Origin: Hyphococcus sp.
Lineage (GTDB): Bacteria; Pseudomonadota; Alphaproteobacteria; Caulobacterales; Parvularculaceae
Length of the DNA stretch: 64,000 nt
Direction of reading: 5' to 3'
Assembly: GCA_028289605.1 (NCBI GenBank)
Contig: JANQON010000005.1
Span: forward strand, 248,001-312,000
Part shown: positions 42,675-51,691 of the stretch, in pieces
Layout of the letters: each line of letters opens with the position of its first letter
How positions within the stretch are numbered: the stretch's first letter is position 1
Translations under genes and position numbers: made by a program
Notes under the pieces: generated by a model
Seen by the model: the letters and a program-made list of their open reading frames with translations, nothing else
What the model was told of the DNA's origin: nothing
Database searches by the model: none

Positions 42675-42906
42675 ATAATTATCCGGCGGCGCGGCCTGCT
42701 CCGTGAGCCTCCGCCGCGGCAAACCGATTCTGTCCAAATGCAGAACCCGTGGCGAGATTCAAATCTAATCCGGTTGGTCTGCGCCTTATGAGCGAATACC
42801 ATGTTCGCCGCTAAGTCGGTTTGAAATCGTTGGCCAACGCTATTGTTTTCGCTGCTCAGAGAAGCGGCCAAAACGATGGATGGCTTTACCGGGAGACTCG
42901 ATCGCA

Positions 42907-43545
42907 ATGCGCTTGGAAATCTACTGGTCATTTCGCAGTCCCTATTCCTACCTGTCGTGCGATAGATTGCTCGAGATAAAGCGGCGGTATGATCTTGAGA
43001 CGGATTTTCGTCCCGTTCGACCGTTGGCCCTGCGCGAGCCCGACTTTTTTTCCAAAGGGCGCAAACAATTCGTTCCGTATCTCATGCAAGACATGTTGCG
43101 TGAGTCGCAGCGTCTCGGCATTCCGATGGGCATTCCCAATCCTGATCCGGTCATCATGGATTTGGCGTCGGGCATCGTCGACCCGGAGCAGCCCATGATG
43201 ACGCGCCTGATGAATTTGGGCGTCGCCGCATGCGCAGCGGGTCAGGGGCTGGAATTCGCAACAGCGATCGCGCGACGGATCTGGTCCGGCGAAGAAGGCT
43301 GGTTCAACGAATCAACAATCGCCGAAGCAGTCGGCGAAGCCGGCCTTGAAAAGTCCGACCTCGACCGCTGGATCGCCGACAACGAGACCGCCATTGTCAA
43401 ATCCGTCGCAGATAACGAGGCCGCTCAACTGGAACATCATTGGGGCGTGCCGTTGATGGTGTTGGACGGGGAGCCGTTTTTCGGGCAAGACCGGCTCGAC
43501 TCCCTTGTCTGGCGGCTGTCGCAGGTCGGTGAAGAGCGCAGCTGA
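42907..43545 (+). CDS. 2-hydroxychromene-2-carboxylate isomerase family (DsbA-like fold)
   Basis: 212 residues from the ATG at 42907. Glutathione-dependent isomerase family with a thioredoxin-like kappa-GST fold: YWSFRSPYSYLSCDRLLEI at the start (the SPYSYL motif with catalytic Ser), then DFRPVRPLAL, and WGVPLMVLDGEPFFGQDRLDSLVWRL (the cis-Pro loop GVP and the FFGQDRLD end). This end is the classic HCCA isomerase tail. Its real substrate in this organism is unknown. A glutathione synthesis gene, gshA, is elsewhere in the window. Confidence 0.88.
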   Translation: MRLEIYWSFRSPYSYLSCDRLLEIKRRYDLETDFRPVRPLALREPDFFSKGRKQFVPYLMQDMLRESQRLGIPMGIPNPDPVIMDLASGIVDPEQPMMTRLMNLGVAACAAGQGLEFATAIARRIWSGEEGWFNESTIAEAVGEAGLEKSDLDRWIADNETAIVKSVADNEAAQLEHHWGVPLMVLDGEPFFGQDRLDSLVWRLSQVGEERS

Positions 43546-43641
43546 TTGAGTTTGTTCCAAAATCGCGACATAGACCTCATTCGCGGCGGCGTTTATGGTT
43601 CCGCCCTATTGAGTTCGAGGCGAGCAAAAAAGGAGTTGGTC

Positions 43642-43944
43642 ATGAGGAAATTTGCAGCGCTGACGGGGGCGGCGTTAATGGTTGCTTCTTGTGCGACTCT
43701 TTCGCCGCGCAATCGCATCGAGGACCGGTTCTTTGAGCTCGGCCTGTCCAGAGACAGGTCCGAGTGTCTGGCTGCTGAACTCGACGAGAGACTCGACCGA
43801 AGCGATTTAAATGATGTCGCAGACTTCCTCGACGACCTGAACGAGGCGGGCAGCGCCGGCGGCGCCCTAGACGCGCTGCTTGGGATCGACAATCCGCGCG
43901 CCGCCGCCTCCATTGCGCGCGCCAGCATCGCTTGCGCATTCTAG
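43642..43944 (+). CDS. Small lipoprotein
   Basis: 100 residues from the ATG at 43642, with AAGGAG seven bases upstream. Signal MRKFAALTGAALMVASC with the lipobox VASC (Cys17). The mature part is helical and acidic (LDERLDRSDLNDVADFLDDLNEA), and ends in a helix SIARASIACAF. No family recognised. It precedes a serine hydrolase gene by a few bases, so the two may be co-transcribed. Confidence 0.72.
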   Translation: MRKFAALTGAALMVASCATLSPRNRIEDRFFELGLSRDRSECLAAELDERLDRSDLNDVADFLDDLNEAGSAGGALDALLGIDNPRAAASIARASIACAF

Positions 43945-43956
43945 CGGGCCGATCTG

Positions 43957-45105
43957 TTGAGCATTTCCGGGTGGTCTGATGCGCGGGTCGCAAACGCAGC
44001 TGGCGTCCTGTCCACGCGTTTTGATTCCGTTGGAGACGCGTTCGCGGCGAATTTCGCCGACGGCGCTGAACTCGGGGCTAGCTTCGCTGTCGTAAAGAAC
44101 GGCGAACTCGTCGCGGACATCAGGGGCGGGCACGCCGATCGGGCGAGGGAAGCGCCGTGGACGGAAGATACGCTCGCGTGTGTCTATTCAACCGGGAAAT
44201 CGGTTCTTTCGCTGCTCGTCGCGATGGAGGTTTCGTCCGGCCGCATTGCCTATGATGCGCCCGTCGCCCGTTACTGGCCGGAATTCGCCGCGCAGAACAA
44301 GGGGACGATTACGGTCGCGCAAGCGCTGTCCCATCAAGACGGTCTGGCCGCCCTGCCTGAGGATACGCCGCCCGAAATTTATCTAGACTGGGATGGGGTG
44401 TGCGCAAAAATCGCGGCGATGGCGCCCTTATGGCCGCCCGGAACGGCGAATGGCTATCACCCGCAGACATTTGGGTTTATCGTCGGCGAGCTGTTGCGCC
44501 GCGTGACCGGGAGATCTGTCGGCGCCTTGCTCAGAACGCTGCAAGCGCAGGAAGCAATTCAAGTCCTGTGCGGGTTAAGACCCGATGAAATGGCGCGCGC
44601 GTCGTTCATGCCGAAGCCGCCGCAGCCGCCCGACCTCGGAGATCTCACCGACATCAAGAAACTGGCGTTCCTGAAGCCGTCCTCGTCCCCCGCCAAGGTC
44701 TCGCGCGAGGACTGGATGGCGGCCGAGATTCCTGCCTCGAACATGCATGCGAACGCGCGATCGCTGGCGCATCTGCTGCAGCCTTTCGTCAATGGCGGGG
44801 TCTGGCGCGGCGAACCGGTGATGGACGCCCAAACGATCGGTGAAGCGTTCGATGAACGCATTCGCGGCGACGACCTGGTCTTGCCGTTTCATCTGTCCTG
44901 GTCGGCTGGACTGATGCGCAACATCAATCGTCATTTCGGACCCAACGAAAACGCTTTCGGTCACGCCGGATTCGGCGGATCCTGCGTTGTGATCGACCCG
45001 GACCATCAGATGACGATCGCGTATGTCATGAACAAGATGTCGCCCTACCTGGTCGGCGACCCACGCGCGCTTCGATTGATTAACGCTGTTTACGCCTCTC
45101 TCTAA
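43957..45105 (+). CDS. Serine hydrolase, class C beta-lactamase family (EstB-like)
   Basis: 382 residues from a TTG start at 43957, the earliest plausible start; no ATG fits the N-terminus. SxxK nucleophile motif in CVYSTGKSVLSLLVAMEV (STGK), then LSHQDGLAALPE, and YHPQTFGFIVGELLRRVTG giving the YxN-like Tyr. HAGFGGSCVVIDPDHQMTIAYVMNKM is the KTG-equivalent region as HAG. It is an esterase or peptidase of the beta-lactamase superfamily more likely than a true beta-lactamase. No signal peptide is seen. Convergent with the next gene (four-base overlap). Confidence 0.86.
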   Translation: MSISGWSDARVANAAGVLSTRFDSVGDAFAANFADGAELGASFAVVKNGELVADIRGGHADRAREAPWTEDTLACVYSTGKSVLSLLVAMEVSSGRIAYDAPVARYWPEFAAQNKGTITVAQALSHQDGLAALPEDTPPEIYLDWDGVCAKIAAMAPLWPPGTANGYHPQTFGFIVGELLRRVTGRSVGALLRTLQAQEAIQVLCGLRPDEMARASFMPKPPQPPDLGDLTDIKKLAFLKPSSSPAKVSREDWMAAEIPASNMHANARSLAHLLQPFVNGGVWRGEPVMDAQTIGEAFDERIRGDDLVLPFHLSWSAGLMRNINRHFGPNENAFGHAGFGGSCVVIDPDHQMTIAYVMNKMSPYLVGDPRALRLINAVYASL

Positions 45106-45383
45106 AATTGAAAGCGGACGTCGAACGATACGAGCGCCGGTTGCGGGTAGCCGGGATAGACCTTCGCCATAGACTCGCAATCGTCAATATAATGACGATG
45201 AAACTCGGTGTCCGCTCGCGCCCGGCGCGTGACGGCCATGACCTCAATCGGCTGCGCGCCGACCTCGAATGCGGTAAGCACCTTCGGCTTTGAACGCAGT
45301 TGCTGCGGCGCCTGCTGCTGCGCCAGCGCGGGCACGCCGTAGAAAGCAAACACCGCAAAAAGCGCCGCTTTTCTGATCAACAT
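45102..45383 (-). CDS. Hypothetical secreted protein
   Basis: 93 residues with a clean signal peptide MLIRKAALFAVFAFYGVPALAQ, cut after ALA. The mature part is short, starts Gln-rich (QQQAPQQLRSKPK), and has a single Cys. No family recognised. It overlaps the serine hydrolase stop by four bases in convergent orientation. No paired gene is obvious. Confidence 0.6.
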   Translation of the reverse strand: MLIRKAALFAVFAFYGVPALAQQQAPQQLRSKPKVLTAFEVGAQPIEVMAVTRRARADTEFHRHYIDDCESMAKVYPGYPQPALVSFDVRFQF

Positions 45384-45494
45384 TGTCGCTCGCCCCTTTA
45401 TTCCAGGACCGGCAAGCGTGGATCGAAGGGGTGACCAAAAGTTTACGAGACGTTGTTAATTTCGCATCAAGGCGTTGTTTCACTTTAAATAGAA

Positions 45495-46463
45495 TTAATC
45501 ACGCGTTTGACGCAAAAGCCAATCGACCAGAATGTCGTTCAGGGCTTGCGGCTTTTCCCACATCACCCAGTGTCCACATTCGGGAATGACGTGCTTTTCC
45601 ACATTCGGCACGATGTCCTCCATGGTGTCGGCGCCGTCGGGCGGCAGGAATATGTCCGCGCCGGCGCCGACCCAGAGGGCTGGGTGAGAGATCACCGGGT
45701 CACGCGCTTTCATGATTTCCCAGTTGCGGTCGATATTGCGGTAGAGATTGACGCCGCCGCGGAAGCCGGACCTTCGATAGGCCTCGACAAAAACGGCGAT
45801 GTCTGCATCCGCGAGGGCGATCTCATTTGGGTCGGCCGGCGGTCCGTCGCGCAGTCTGCCGACGATATCAAACACGCGATTGTCAATTTCATCCGGCGGC
45901 GAAGCCCAGCGCGGTTTGCGGAACATCAGGCGAAAGAACTTTTCGATATCTGCTTCGAGAATGGCCTCAACGCCGTCATCTTTTTGAAAGCGCACGATGT
46001 AGTGGCGATCGGTGTGCCGTTTTTCGAGAATGGCGATCGGCGCGACGGGCGGCGGCGGGCGGTGCGGCGTACACACGCCGATGACGCCTTCAACCCGGTC
46101 CGGATGAAGCTGGGCCATCGGCCAGACGAGAGCGCCGCCCCAATCATGACCGCAAAAAATGGCCGACCGCAACTGTAATGCATCGAGCAGCGCTGCAAGG
46201 TCATCCGTCATATGACGAATGTCGTAGAGCGACGTATCCGCCGGCGCATCGGAACGCCCGAACCCTTTAAGGTCGACAGCGATGGCGCGAAAGCCGGCGC
46301 GCGCCAGCGCCGGCAGCTGGTTCTTCCAGGAATAGGCGATCTCCGGCCAGCCATGCACGAGTATCACCGGCGGACGCGCGCGTGCAGCGTCGCCATCCGC
46401 TTCATAAATTGCGAGATTGACGCCGTTGGCGTCGACGATTTCGGGCTTGGGGAAGTCGTTCAT
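45495..46463 (-). CDS. Alpha/beta hydrolase, epoxide hydrolase-like
   Basis: 322 residues. Soluble epoxide-hydrolase or haloalkane-dehalogenase type: oxyanion motif ILVHGWPEIAYSW (HGWP), nucleophile elbow FCGHDWGGALVW (Asp in GHDWGG), and the catalytic His in PECGHWVMWEKP. HGxP plus an Asp nucleophile point to epoxide hydrolase over a lipase or esterase. No signal peptide. Divergent from a PaaI-type thioesterase gene. Confidence 0.9.
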   Translation of the reverse strand: MNDFPKPEIVDANGVNLAIYEADGDAARARPPVILVHGWPEIAYSWKNQLPALARAGFRAIAVDLKGFGRSDAPADTSLYDIRHMTDDLAALLDALQLRSAIFCGHDWGGALVWPMAQLHPDRVEGVIGVCTPHRPPPPVAPIAILEKRHTDRHYIVRFQKDDGVEAILEADIEKFFRLMFRKPRWASPPDEIDNRVFDIVGRLRDGPPADPNEIALADADIAVFVEAYRRSGFRGGVNLYRNIDRNWEIMKARDPVISHPALWVGAGADIFLPPDGADTMEDIVPNVEKHVIPECGHWVMWEKPQALNDILVDWLLRQTRD

Positions 46464-46581
46464 ATCTTATCTTGGCTTGCTCGCTTGCTGCGGGCAACGC
46501 TTGATTGCAGGCGTTTACGCCGGCGCCGCGACGCTGCGCATCGCGCTTTGCCCCGCTTTTGAATTGAGCTATTGCGAGGCC

Positions 46582-46998
46582 ATGGCTGACACTGCGCACA
46601 TTGACAAAGTCCCGCCAGGCTGGACGCGCCGGGAGTTCCCTGAGAGTTTCGGCGGCGTTGCCGGGCCGTTCTGCTTTCGCGACGACGGCGAGATCGGCGT
46701 TGGATTTTTTTCGGAGCCGCGACATGGCAATCTCGGCGGCGTTGTCCATGGCGGCGCGCTTTTGACGCTCGCCGACATGGCGCTGTTTAACATCTGCCGA
46801 GACGCGCTTGCATCTTCCCGCGCCGTTACCGTTACGTTAAATTCTGAATTCATCAGCGCTGCTCCGATTGGACAGTTCATTGAGGCGAACGGCGAACTGA
46901 TCCGGGCGGGTAGAAGCCTCTTATTCGCACGCGGGCTCATCTTCACCGGCGACACGCAACTGCTCTCATTTTCCGGAACGCTTAAGCGGATTTCGTGA
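46582..46998 (+). CDS. PaaI-family thioesterase (hotdog fold)
   Basis: 138 residues from the ATG at 46582. Hydrolyses acyl-CoA thioesters. The signature GNLGGVVHGGALLTLADMAL is the PaaI active-site motif (HGG...AD), and VTVTLNSEFISAAPIGQFIEANGEL is the central strand pair. Its end overlaps the rarD stop (convergent). Natural substrate unknown. Confidence 0.88.
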   Translation: MADTAHIDKVPPGWTRREFPESFGGVAGPFCFRDDGEIGVGFFSEPRHGNLGGVVHGGALLTLADMALFNICRDALASSRAVTVTLNSEFISAAPIGQFIEANGELIRAGRSLLFARGLIFTGDTQLLSFSGTLKRIS

Positions 46999-47908
46999 TG
47001 GGTTCCGGCTGATTCGCCCGAACGGCGTCGAGGCTGAATATGACGAGGCCCGTCCAGATCAGACCGAAACACACGGCGTGATAAGGCGTGAACGCTTCTC
47101 CGTAGTAAAGCCCCAGGATGAACTGCAAGGTCGGGCCGATATATTGCATGAAGCCAAGCGTCGTCAGCGTCAGGCGGCGCGCCGACAGGGCGAATAAGAC
47201 CAGCGGAATAACCGTTACCGGGCCGGCAAGCATCAACAGGAAGTCCATGCCGAAGTCGCCGGCTTGAAAAACCGCTTCTCCGCTGATCATCAAGGAGAAA
47301 ACATAGACGGCGGCGATCGGCGCGAGCAGCGACGTCTCAATGAAAAGCCCCGGCATGGCGCCCACGGGCGTCGTTTTTCGAATGTAGCCGTAGGCGGTAA
47401 AGAGCACGGCGAGGACAATCGACACCCAGGGAAAAACCCCGGCGCCGAAGGTCATGACGAGAACGCCCGCGGCGGCGAGTCCCAATGCAACGATTTGCGC
47501 CCGGCGAAGCTTCTCACCGAGGACGAATACGCCCGCCGCGACATACATCAGCGGATTGATGTAATATCCGAGGCTGGCTTCGAGGATGCGATCGTTGATG
47601 ACCGCCCACACATAGATCAGCCAGTTGCTGGAAATCGCCAGCGCGGCGACCGCGAGAATAAAAACGACCCGCGGCGTTTTGAGCGCGGTCACAACCTCGC
47701 GCCACTGCTTGCGGAGCAAGATGAGCACTGCGCCAAAAGGAACCGACCAAAAGATTCGGTGGGACAGAATTTCCAGCGCCGATACTTCGCTGAGCAATTT
47801 CAAATAAAGTGGAAACAGGCCCCAAAGCGTATACGCGACAACGCCGGTAATGAGGCCCAGGCGAATTTCGGCAGCTGCGTTTTCCGCCGCAGAGGGGTTA
47901 GCGTTCAC
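46982..47908 (-). CDS. rarD: EamA-family transporter, RarD type
   Basis: 308 residues from a GTG at 47908 overlapping the end of the upstream gene; the frame remains open to an ATG at 47962. Ten predicted membrane helices. GLITGVVAYTLWGLFPLYLKLLSEVSALEILSHRIFWSVPF matches the RarD start, and NWLIYVWAVINDRILEASLGYYINPLMYV is the RarD hallmark. Drug/metabolite transporter superfamily; substrate unknown. Likely co-transcribed with the upstream gene. Confidence 0.9.
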   Translation of the reverse strand: MNANPSAAENAAAEIRLGLITGVVAYTLWGLFPLYLKLLSEVSALEILSHRIFWSVPFGAVLILLRKQWREVVTALKTPRVVFILAVAALAISSNWLIYVWAVINDRILEASLGYYINPLMYVAAGVFVLGEKLRRAQIVALGLAAAGVLVMTFGAGVFPWVSIVLAVLFTAYGYIRKTTPVGAMPGLFIETSLLAPIAAVYVFSLMISGEAVFQAGDFGMDFLLMLAGPVTVIPLVLFALSARRLTLTTLGFMQYIGPTLQFILGLYYGEAFTPYHAVCFGLIWTGLVIFSLDAVRANQPEPITKSA

Positions 47909-48656
47909 TGACGATTCCGTCTTCCAACAAGGCGGCCACAAGGCGCTCAAGCGTGGCTTCATCGCCGGCGGCGCTGTATCGCGCAGTGATGACGACGCGG
48001 CGATTGTCTCGCGTAGCTTCTATGGACTCATAGACGAATCCTTCCCGGTAAAAGGGCTGCGGCGCGCGGTAGAACTTTGCGTTTTTGTTTAAGGTGTTGA
48101 GCTCGCTCTGGAGAACGCGGCGGGTAATAAATTCCAATGGCAGATATCGATTGACGCCCGTTCTCTCGTCGAGCGTCAAATTGCCGAGCCTTGCCTGCAG
48201 CTTGCCGTCAACGATTTCAGGAATGAGCGTTACGTCGATGCTGCCGGTTTCGCGCGCCATTCGTCGCGGCTTGCCGGCGCCGTTCCAGCCGCAGTTCCAA
48301 AACTCGTACTCCAAATCGAGTGCAAAGCGGATGGCGCCGGCCGGGAACCCGATATACGGCTTGCCGGCGTCCCAGCGCTCGCCGCAATCCTCGCGGTGAT
48401 CAGCGATCCAGTTCTCCAGATCGCGTTCGGTTTCTTCGATGAATTCAGTCACATCGGTGACAAGCGCGATTCGGACGTCCCCGTTGGCGGCGCGCGAGGT
48501 GTCGGCGAAGATCTGTATCTCGGCGGTAACCGGCCGCCCGCCCATATTGACCCGCGTCGGCGCGTCGTAAATTTTGTCGTAGCCCTGCGGCGCCCCGGCG
48601 CCGGCGGCGGCGTGCAGCGCGCCCCAGAATACGGCTGAAATCGCCAACAATCGCAT
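47898..48656 (-). CDS. Hypothetical secreted protein
   Basis: 252 residues from the ATG at 48656 (an ATG at 48668 is equally possible). A signal peptide MRLLAISAVFWGALHAAAGA is followed by a mature protein of mixed beta character with three Cys (two in the EDCGERWDAGK and EFWNCGWNGAGK regions). The frame extends much further upstream, but that part is antisense to the asd gene and lacks protein-like character. No family recognised. It overlaps the rarD start and lies just downstream of asd. Confidence 0.65.
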   Translation of the reverse strand: MRLLAISAVFWGALHAAAGAGAPQGYDKIYDAPTRVNMGGRPVTAEIQIFADTSRAANGDVRIALVTDVTEFIEETERDLENWIADHREDCGERWDAGKPYIGFPAGAIRFALDLEYEFWNCGWNGAGKPRRMARETGSIDVTLIPEIVDGKLQARLGNLTLDERTGVNRYLPLEFITRRVLQSELNTLNKNAKFYRAPQPFYREGFVYESIEATRDNRRVVITARYSAAGDEATLERLVAALLEDGIVSER

Positions 48657-48729
48657 TGCCTTCCCCATCCCGACCGGGCGCACCTTAGGGGCGATTTGTT
48701 GGGGCGTGAAGACCGCTTGCGTTGAAGCG

Positions 48730-49755
48730 TTAGGCCGCCTTTGCAAGGTGGCCGCGATTGAGAAGCAGCTCGGCGATCTGAACCGCATTGAGGGCCGCGC
48801 CCTTGCGAAGGTTGTCAGAAACGCACCACAGGGCAAGGCCGTTCTCGACCGTAGGATCGACGCGAATGCGGCTGACGAAGGTGGCGAATTCGCCAACGCA
48901 TTCAACCGGCGTGACATAGCCGCCGTCTTCGCGTTTATCGACAACCAACAGCCCAGGCGCCTCGCGCAGGATTTCGCGGGCCTCGTCGTCGGTGATCTCG
49001 TTCTCGAATTCAATGTTGACGGCTTCGGCATGACCCACAAAGGTCGGTACGCGAACGCAATTCGCGGTCAGCTTGATTTTCGAATCCAGGATCTTTTTCG
49101 TCTCCGCCGTCATCTTCCACTCTTCCTTGGTAAAGCCGTCCTCCATGAAGACGTCGATATGCGGGATGACGTTGAATGCGATTTGCTTTGTGAATTTGTC
49201 CGGGGACGGTGTATCGTTGACGAAGATGCCCTTCGTTTGATCGAACAACTCGTCCATGGCGTCTTTACCGGCGCCCGACGTCGACTGATACGTGGAAACG
49301 ACAACGCGGGTGATTGTCGCCGCATCGTGCAGCGGCTTTAGCGCGACGACGAGCTGGGCCGTCGAGCAGTTTGGATTGGCGATGATGTTCTTTTTCGCAT
49401 AGCCGGAAACGGCGTCGGCGTTCACTTCCGGCACGATCAGGGGGACATCCGGATCCATTCGAAAATGCGATGAATTGTCGATGACGATACATCCCGCGTC
49501 CGCCGCTTTCGGCGCCCATTCCCGGGCGACAGATCCGCCGGCGGCGAAAAGGGCGATGTCGGCTTTCGAGAAGTCGAATGTCTCAAGGTCGGCGCATTTC
49601 AGCGTCTTGTCGCCAAAAGACAGCTCTCGTCCGATCGACTGGCGCGAGGCCAGCGCGAAGACTTCGTTTACGGGAAACAGGCGCTCGGCGAGAATGGCCA
49701 GCATCTCCTGTCCGACATTGCCGGTGGCGCCGACGACGGCGACGTTGACTTCCAT
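48730..49755 (-). CDS. asd: Aspartate-semialdehyde dehydrogenase
   Basis: 341 residues. It makes aspartate semialdehyde for lysine, threonine, methionine and diaminopimelate. VAVVGATGNVGQEMLAILAER is the NADP fold; IIANPNCSTAQLVVALKPLHD holds the catalytic Cys in NCST; STYQSTSGAGKDAMDEL and IPHIDVFMEDGFTKEEWKM follow; RVPTFVGHAEAVNIEFE has the catalytic His. All are diagnostic. Length matches (~340). Confidence 0.97.
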   Translation of the reverse strand: MEVNVAVVGATGNVGQEMLAILAERLFPVNEVFALASRQSIGRELSFGDKTLKCADLETFDFSKADIALFAAGGSVAREWAPKAADAGCIVIDNSSHFRMDPDVPLIVPEVNADAVSGYAKKNIIANPNCSTAQLVVALKPLHDAATITRVVVSTYQSTSGAGKDAMDELFDQTKGIFVNDTPSPDKFTKQIAFNVIPHIDVFMEDGFTKEEWKMTAETKKILDSKIKLTANCVRVPTFVGHAEAVNIEFENEITDDEAREILREAPGLLVVDKREDGGYVTPVECVGEFATFVSRIRVDPTVENGLALWCVSDNLRKGAALNAVQIAELLLNRGHLAKAA

Positions 49756-49872
49756 GGGGTGCTCCTTGGCGAGATTGCCGGGAGAAACGCGGAAAACAGC
49801 GTGAAGTCAAGGCGTCCGATCCCAAGGAATTCTGATCGTCGCGTTAGGATCGGCGCCCGCCGACAACAAAAA

Positions 49873-49890
49873 GGGCCGCCAAGGCGGCCC
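49873..49890 (-). terminator. Rho-independent terminator after the amphi-Trp gene
   Basis: GGGCCGCC AA GGCGGCCC forms an 8-bp GC stem. On the minus strand it is followed by CTTTTTG, so it ends minus-strand transcription from the amphi-Trp gene. It lies 28 bases after that stop codon. Confidence 0.8.
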
Positions 49891-49917
49891 AATTGCTTAA
49901 GGGATATTGCTAATCTC

Positions 49918-50139
49918 TTACGCCGCTTTCCATTTGATCTGGAATTCGATCTCTTCCGCGTCGCCTTCGCGTTCGTGTTCAATGTTGAACTGCGCGCGTG
50001 CGGGGACGTAAACGCGTTCGCCGGCGACCTGGATCTCGAATTTTTCGTCATTTTCAAGCGCATCGGCGAGACGGCGCAGTTTCGCGACAAACTGGTCGAT
50101 GGGGTAATCTTTTTCGATATCACGGTCCGGTTTGGACAT
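49918..50139 (-). CDS. Amphi-Trp domain protein
   Basis: 73 residues that form one complete amphi-Trp domain: the central LADALENDEKFEIQVAGERVYVP and the ending EEIEFQIKWK with the conserved amphipathic Trp strand. The role of this small family is not known to me; members occur in bacteria and archaea. It lies directly downstream of the three-gene coiled-coil set on the same strand (76 bases after the 489-residue gene), with its own ribosome site (GAGGAGGC) and a terminator after it, so it may belong to that operon. Confidence 0.85.
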   Translation of the reverse strand: MSKPDRDIEKDYPIDQFVAKLRRLADALENDEKFEIQVAGERVYVPARAQFNIEHEREGDAEEIEFQIKWKAA

Positions 50140-50214
50140 GAGAAAGCCTCCTCTTTTGGATCATGACCGCGGACGATACCTGTGTTTCTTTACGAATTTG
50201 TTGCCGCCCCGGCT

Positions 50215-51684
50215 TTAGAAACCGCCGCCGGTTTTGAAGCCGCCGCGGCGACGTCGGGGGGCTCTTGGCAGGCGCGGCGCCCTCGGCGCACGTGGGCGTC
50301 GCGGTGTTCGCGGGAATCGGATCTGGGGCGCGTTTCCCCAATCCTGGGGCAAGCCAAATCCTTCGCGCCATTCGTCGCCGCCAAAGTCGTCCGACCAGTC
50401 GCGTTTGCGCCGTCGCTGGGTCTTTTGCAGACGCCGCCAGGCCTCTCCCTCCCGAATAGCGCCGCGCAGGAGTTCCGATAGCACGACGCTGACAACGCCG
50501 CGGTCTTTAAACTCTGAATACGGACTGTCATAACGCGCGGACTTGAACCGGCGGCGAAGCGTTTCGAGTTCCGACAGGATATTCGACTGCTTTGACGCGG
50601 CGCGTCCGAAAGAACGGCCGGATTCCTCGATTTCCATGCGCTCCCGGCGCAGACGAACAAGCTCGTCGACCAGCCGGTCGTCTTCGAGCGTCATGGTTTC
50701 CAGGGCGAGCACTTTCAGATCCGGAATTGATCGATCGGCGAGGGCCCCCGCCACCAGTCTCCTCGCTTTTTCGAGGGGGCCGTCCCGTCCTGCGGCGGCG
50801 TCGGCGTGGCGGGCGGCGGCGTCCCGGTGAAGCGCTTCGGCCTCGGCGATTGCGGCGTCGGTTTTTTCAAGCGCCGCTCTTGCGTCTTTCGTCCTGTCCC
50901 GGAGTTTATTGACGCCGTCGCGCTCAAGGGCCTCGCGTTCGTAGCGTTCAATGCCCTGCGCGATCTCTTCGGCGGTCTCCTTCACCCGAGCGGCGTGTTC
51001 TTCCAGACGCTCAGGCAACTCCAGAAGGCGAGCGTAGTTCAACCGCGCATCGCGATACCGGATGATGCGGGCGACCCAGCGGTCGAGCGCTGCAAACAGA
51101 AAGAACGCCCGATACTTCCGGGTCCCGAACTTGCGCTCCCAGAGATAGGAGAACAACGGATCCGCCTCGTAAGGCGCGCCCTTTTCGGTCCGGTCAGTGC
51201 GGGCGATGTCGAGCTTGGATGCGGCGCGCTCCGCCACGGCGTTCGCGTCCTCGAGCGCTTTCGCCATTCTCAGATAAGCCTCGTCCGACTCCAAACTCTG
51301 GTTGGTTTTATCCACCGCTTTTTCATGCAAGTCCGCTGCGTCGTCGAGAGCGCTTTCCCGGCGACGGCGTTCCGCTTCAAGGCGCTCGATTTCGCCGCGG
51401 GCGTCGACAAGTTCGCGGGCGAGCGCATCGATATGATCTTCATGGGCGGCGATCAGCCGCTCGGCCTCTTCGTCCGTTTTTCCAAGAGAACGCGTCAAAT
51501 CTTCGGTCTTCAAGTGGTCCATACGTATGCCGGCGATTCGGCGATACGCGTCGGCCTCGGCGCGTTCGATTGTTGCGAACCGGGTGACGCGTTCCGACGC
51601 CGCCCGGCCGGCGTCGGCGACGCCGGTGCGCGCTTGCGCAATCGAGGCATCGATTTGGTGAAGAACGTCGCGGCCAGAGGTCAT
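50215..51684 (-). CDS. Uncharacterised coiled-coil protein with Arg/Pro-rich tail
   Basis: 489 residues from the ATG at 51684, overlapping no neighbour. Long charged coiled coils (roughly 30-170 and 215-330), rich in Arg, Glu and Ala, with a short aromatic segment in between (DPLFSYLWERKFGTRKYRAFFLFAALDRWVARIIRY, about 175-210) that may touch the membrane. The last ~60 residues are Pro/Arg-rich (RTPRRPRAPRAPRLPRAP, then RRRRGGFKTGGGF) and unlikely to fold. No signal peptide. No family recognised. Last gene of a three-gene run; seven bases separate its start from the preceding stop. Confidence 0.8.
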   Translation of the reverse strand: MTSGRDVLHQIDASIAQARTGVADAGRAASERVTRFATIERAEADAYRRIAGIRMDHLKTEDLTRSLGKTDEEAERLIAAHEDHIDALARELVDARGEIERLEAERRRRESALDDAADLHEKAVDKTNQSLESDEAYLRMAKALEDANAVAERAASKLDIARTDRTEKGAPYEADPLFSYLWERKFGTRKYRAFFLFAALDRWVARIIRYRDARLNYARLLELPERLEEHAARVKETAEEIAQGIERYEREALERDGVNKLRDRTKDARAALEKTDAAIAEAEALHRDAAARHADAAAGRDGPLEKARRLVAGALADRSIPDLKVLALETMTLEDDRLVDELVRLRRERMEIEESGRSFGRAASKQSNILSELETLRRRFKSARYDSPYSEFKDRGVVSVVLSELLRGAIREGEAWRRLQKTQRRRKRDWSDDFGGDEWREGFGLPQDWGNAPQIRFPRTPRRPRAPRAPRLPRAPRRRRGGFKTGGGF

Positions 51685-51691
51685 GCAGCGC

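Noticed and set aside
45080-45358. Alternative minus-strand frame of 92 codons overlapping the small secreted protein gene
   Set aside because: The frame at 45102-45383 has a proper signal peptide; this one has no protein-like features.
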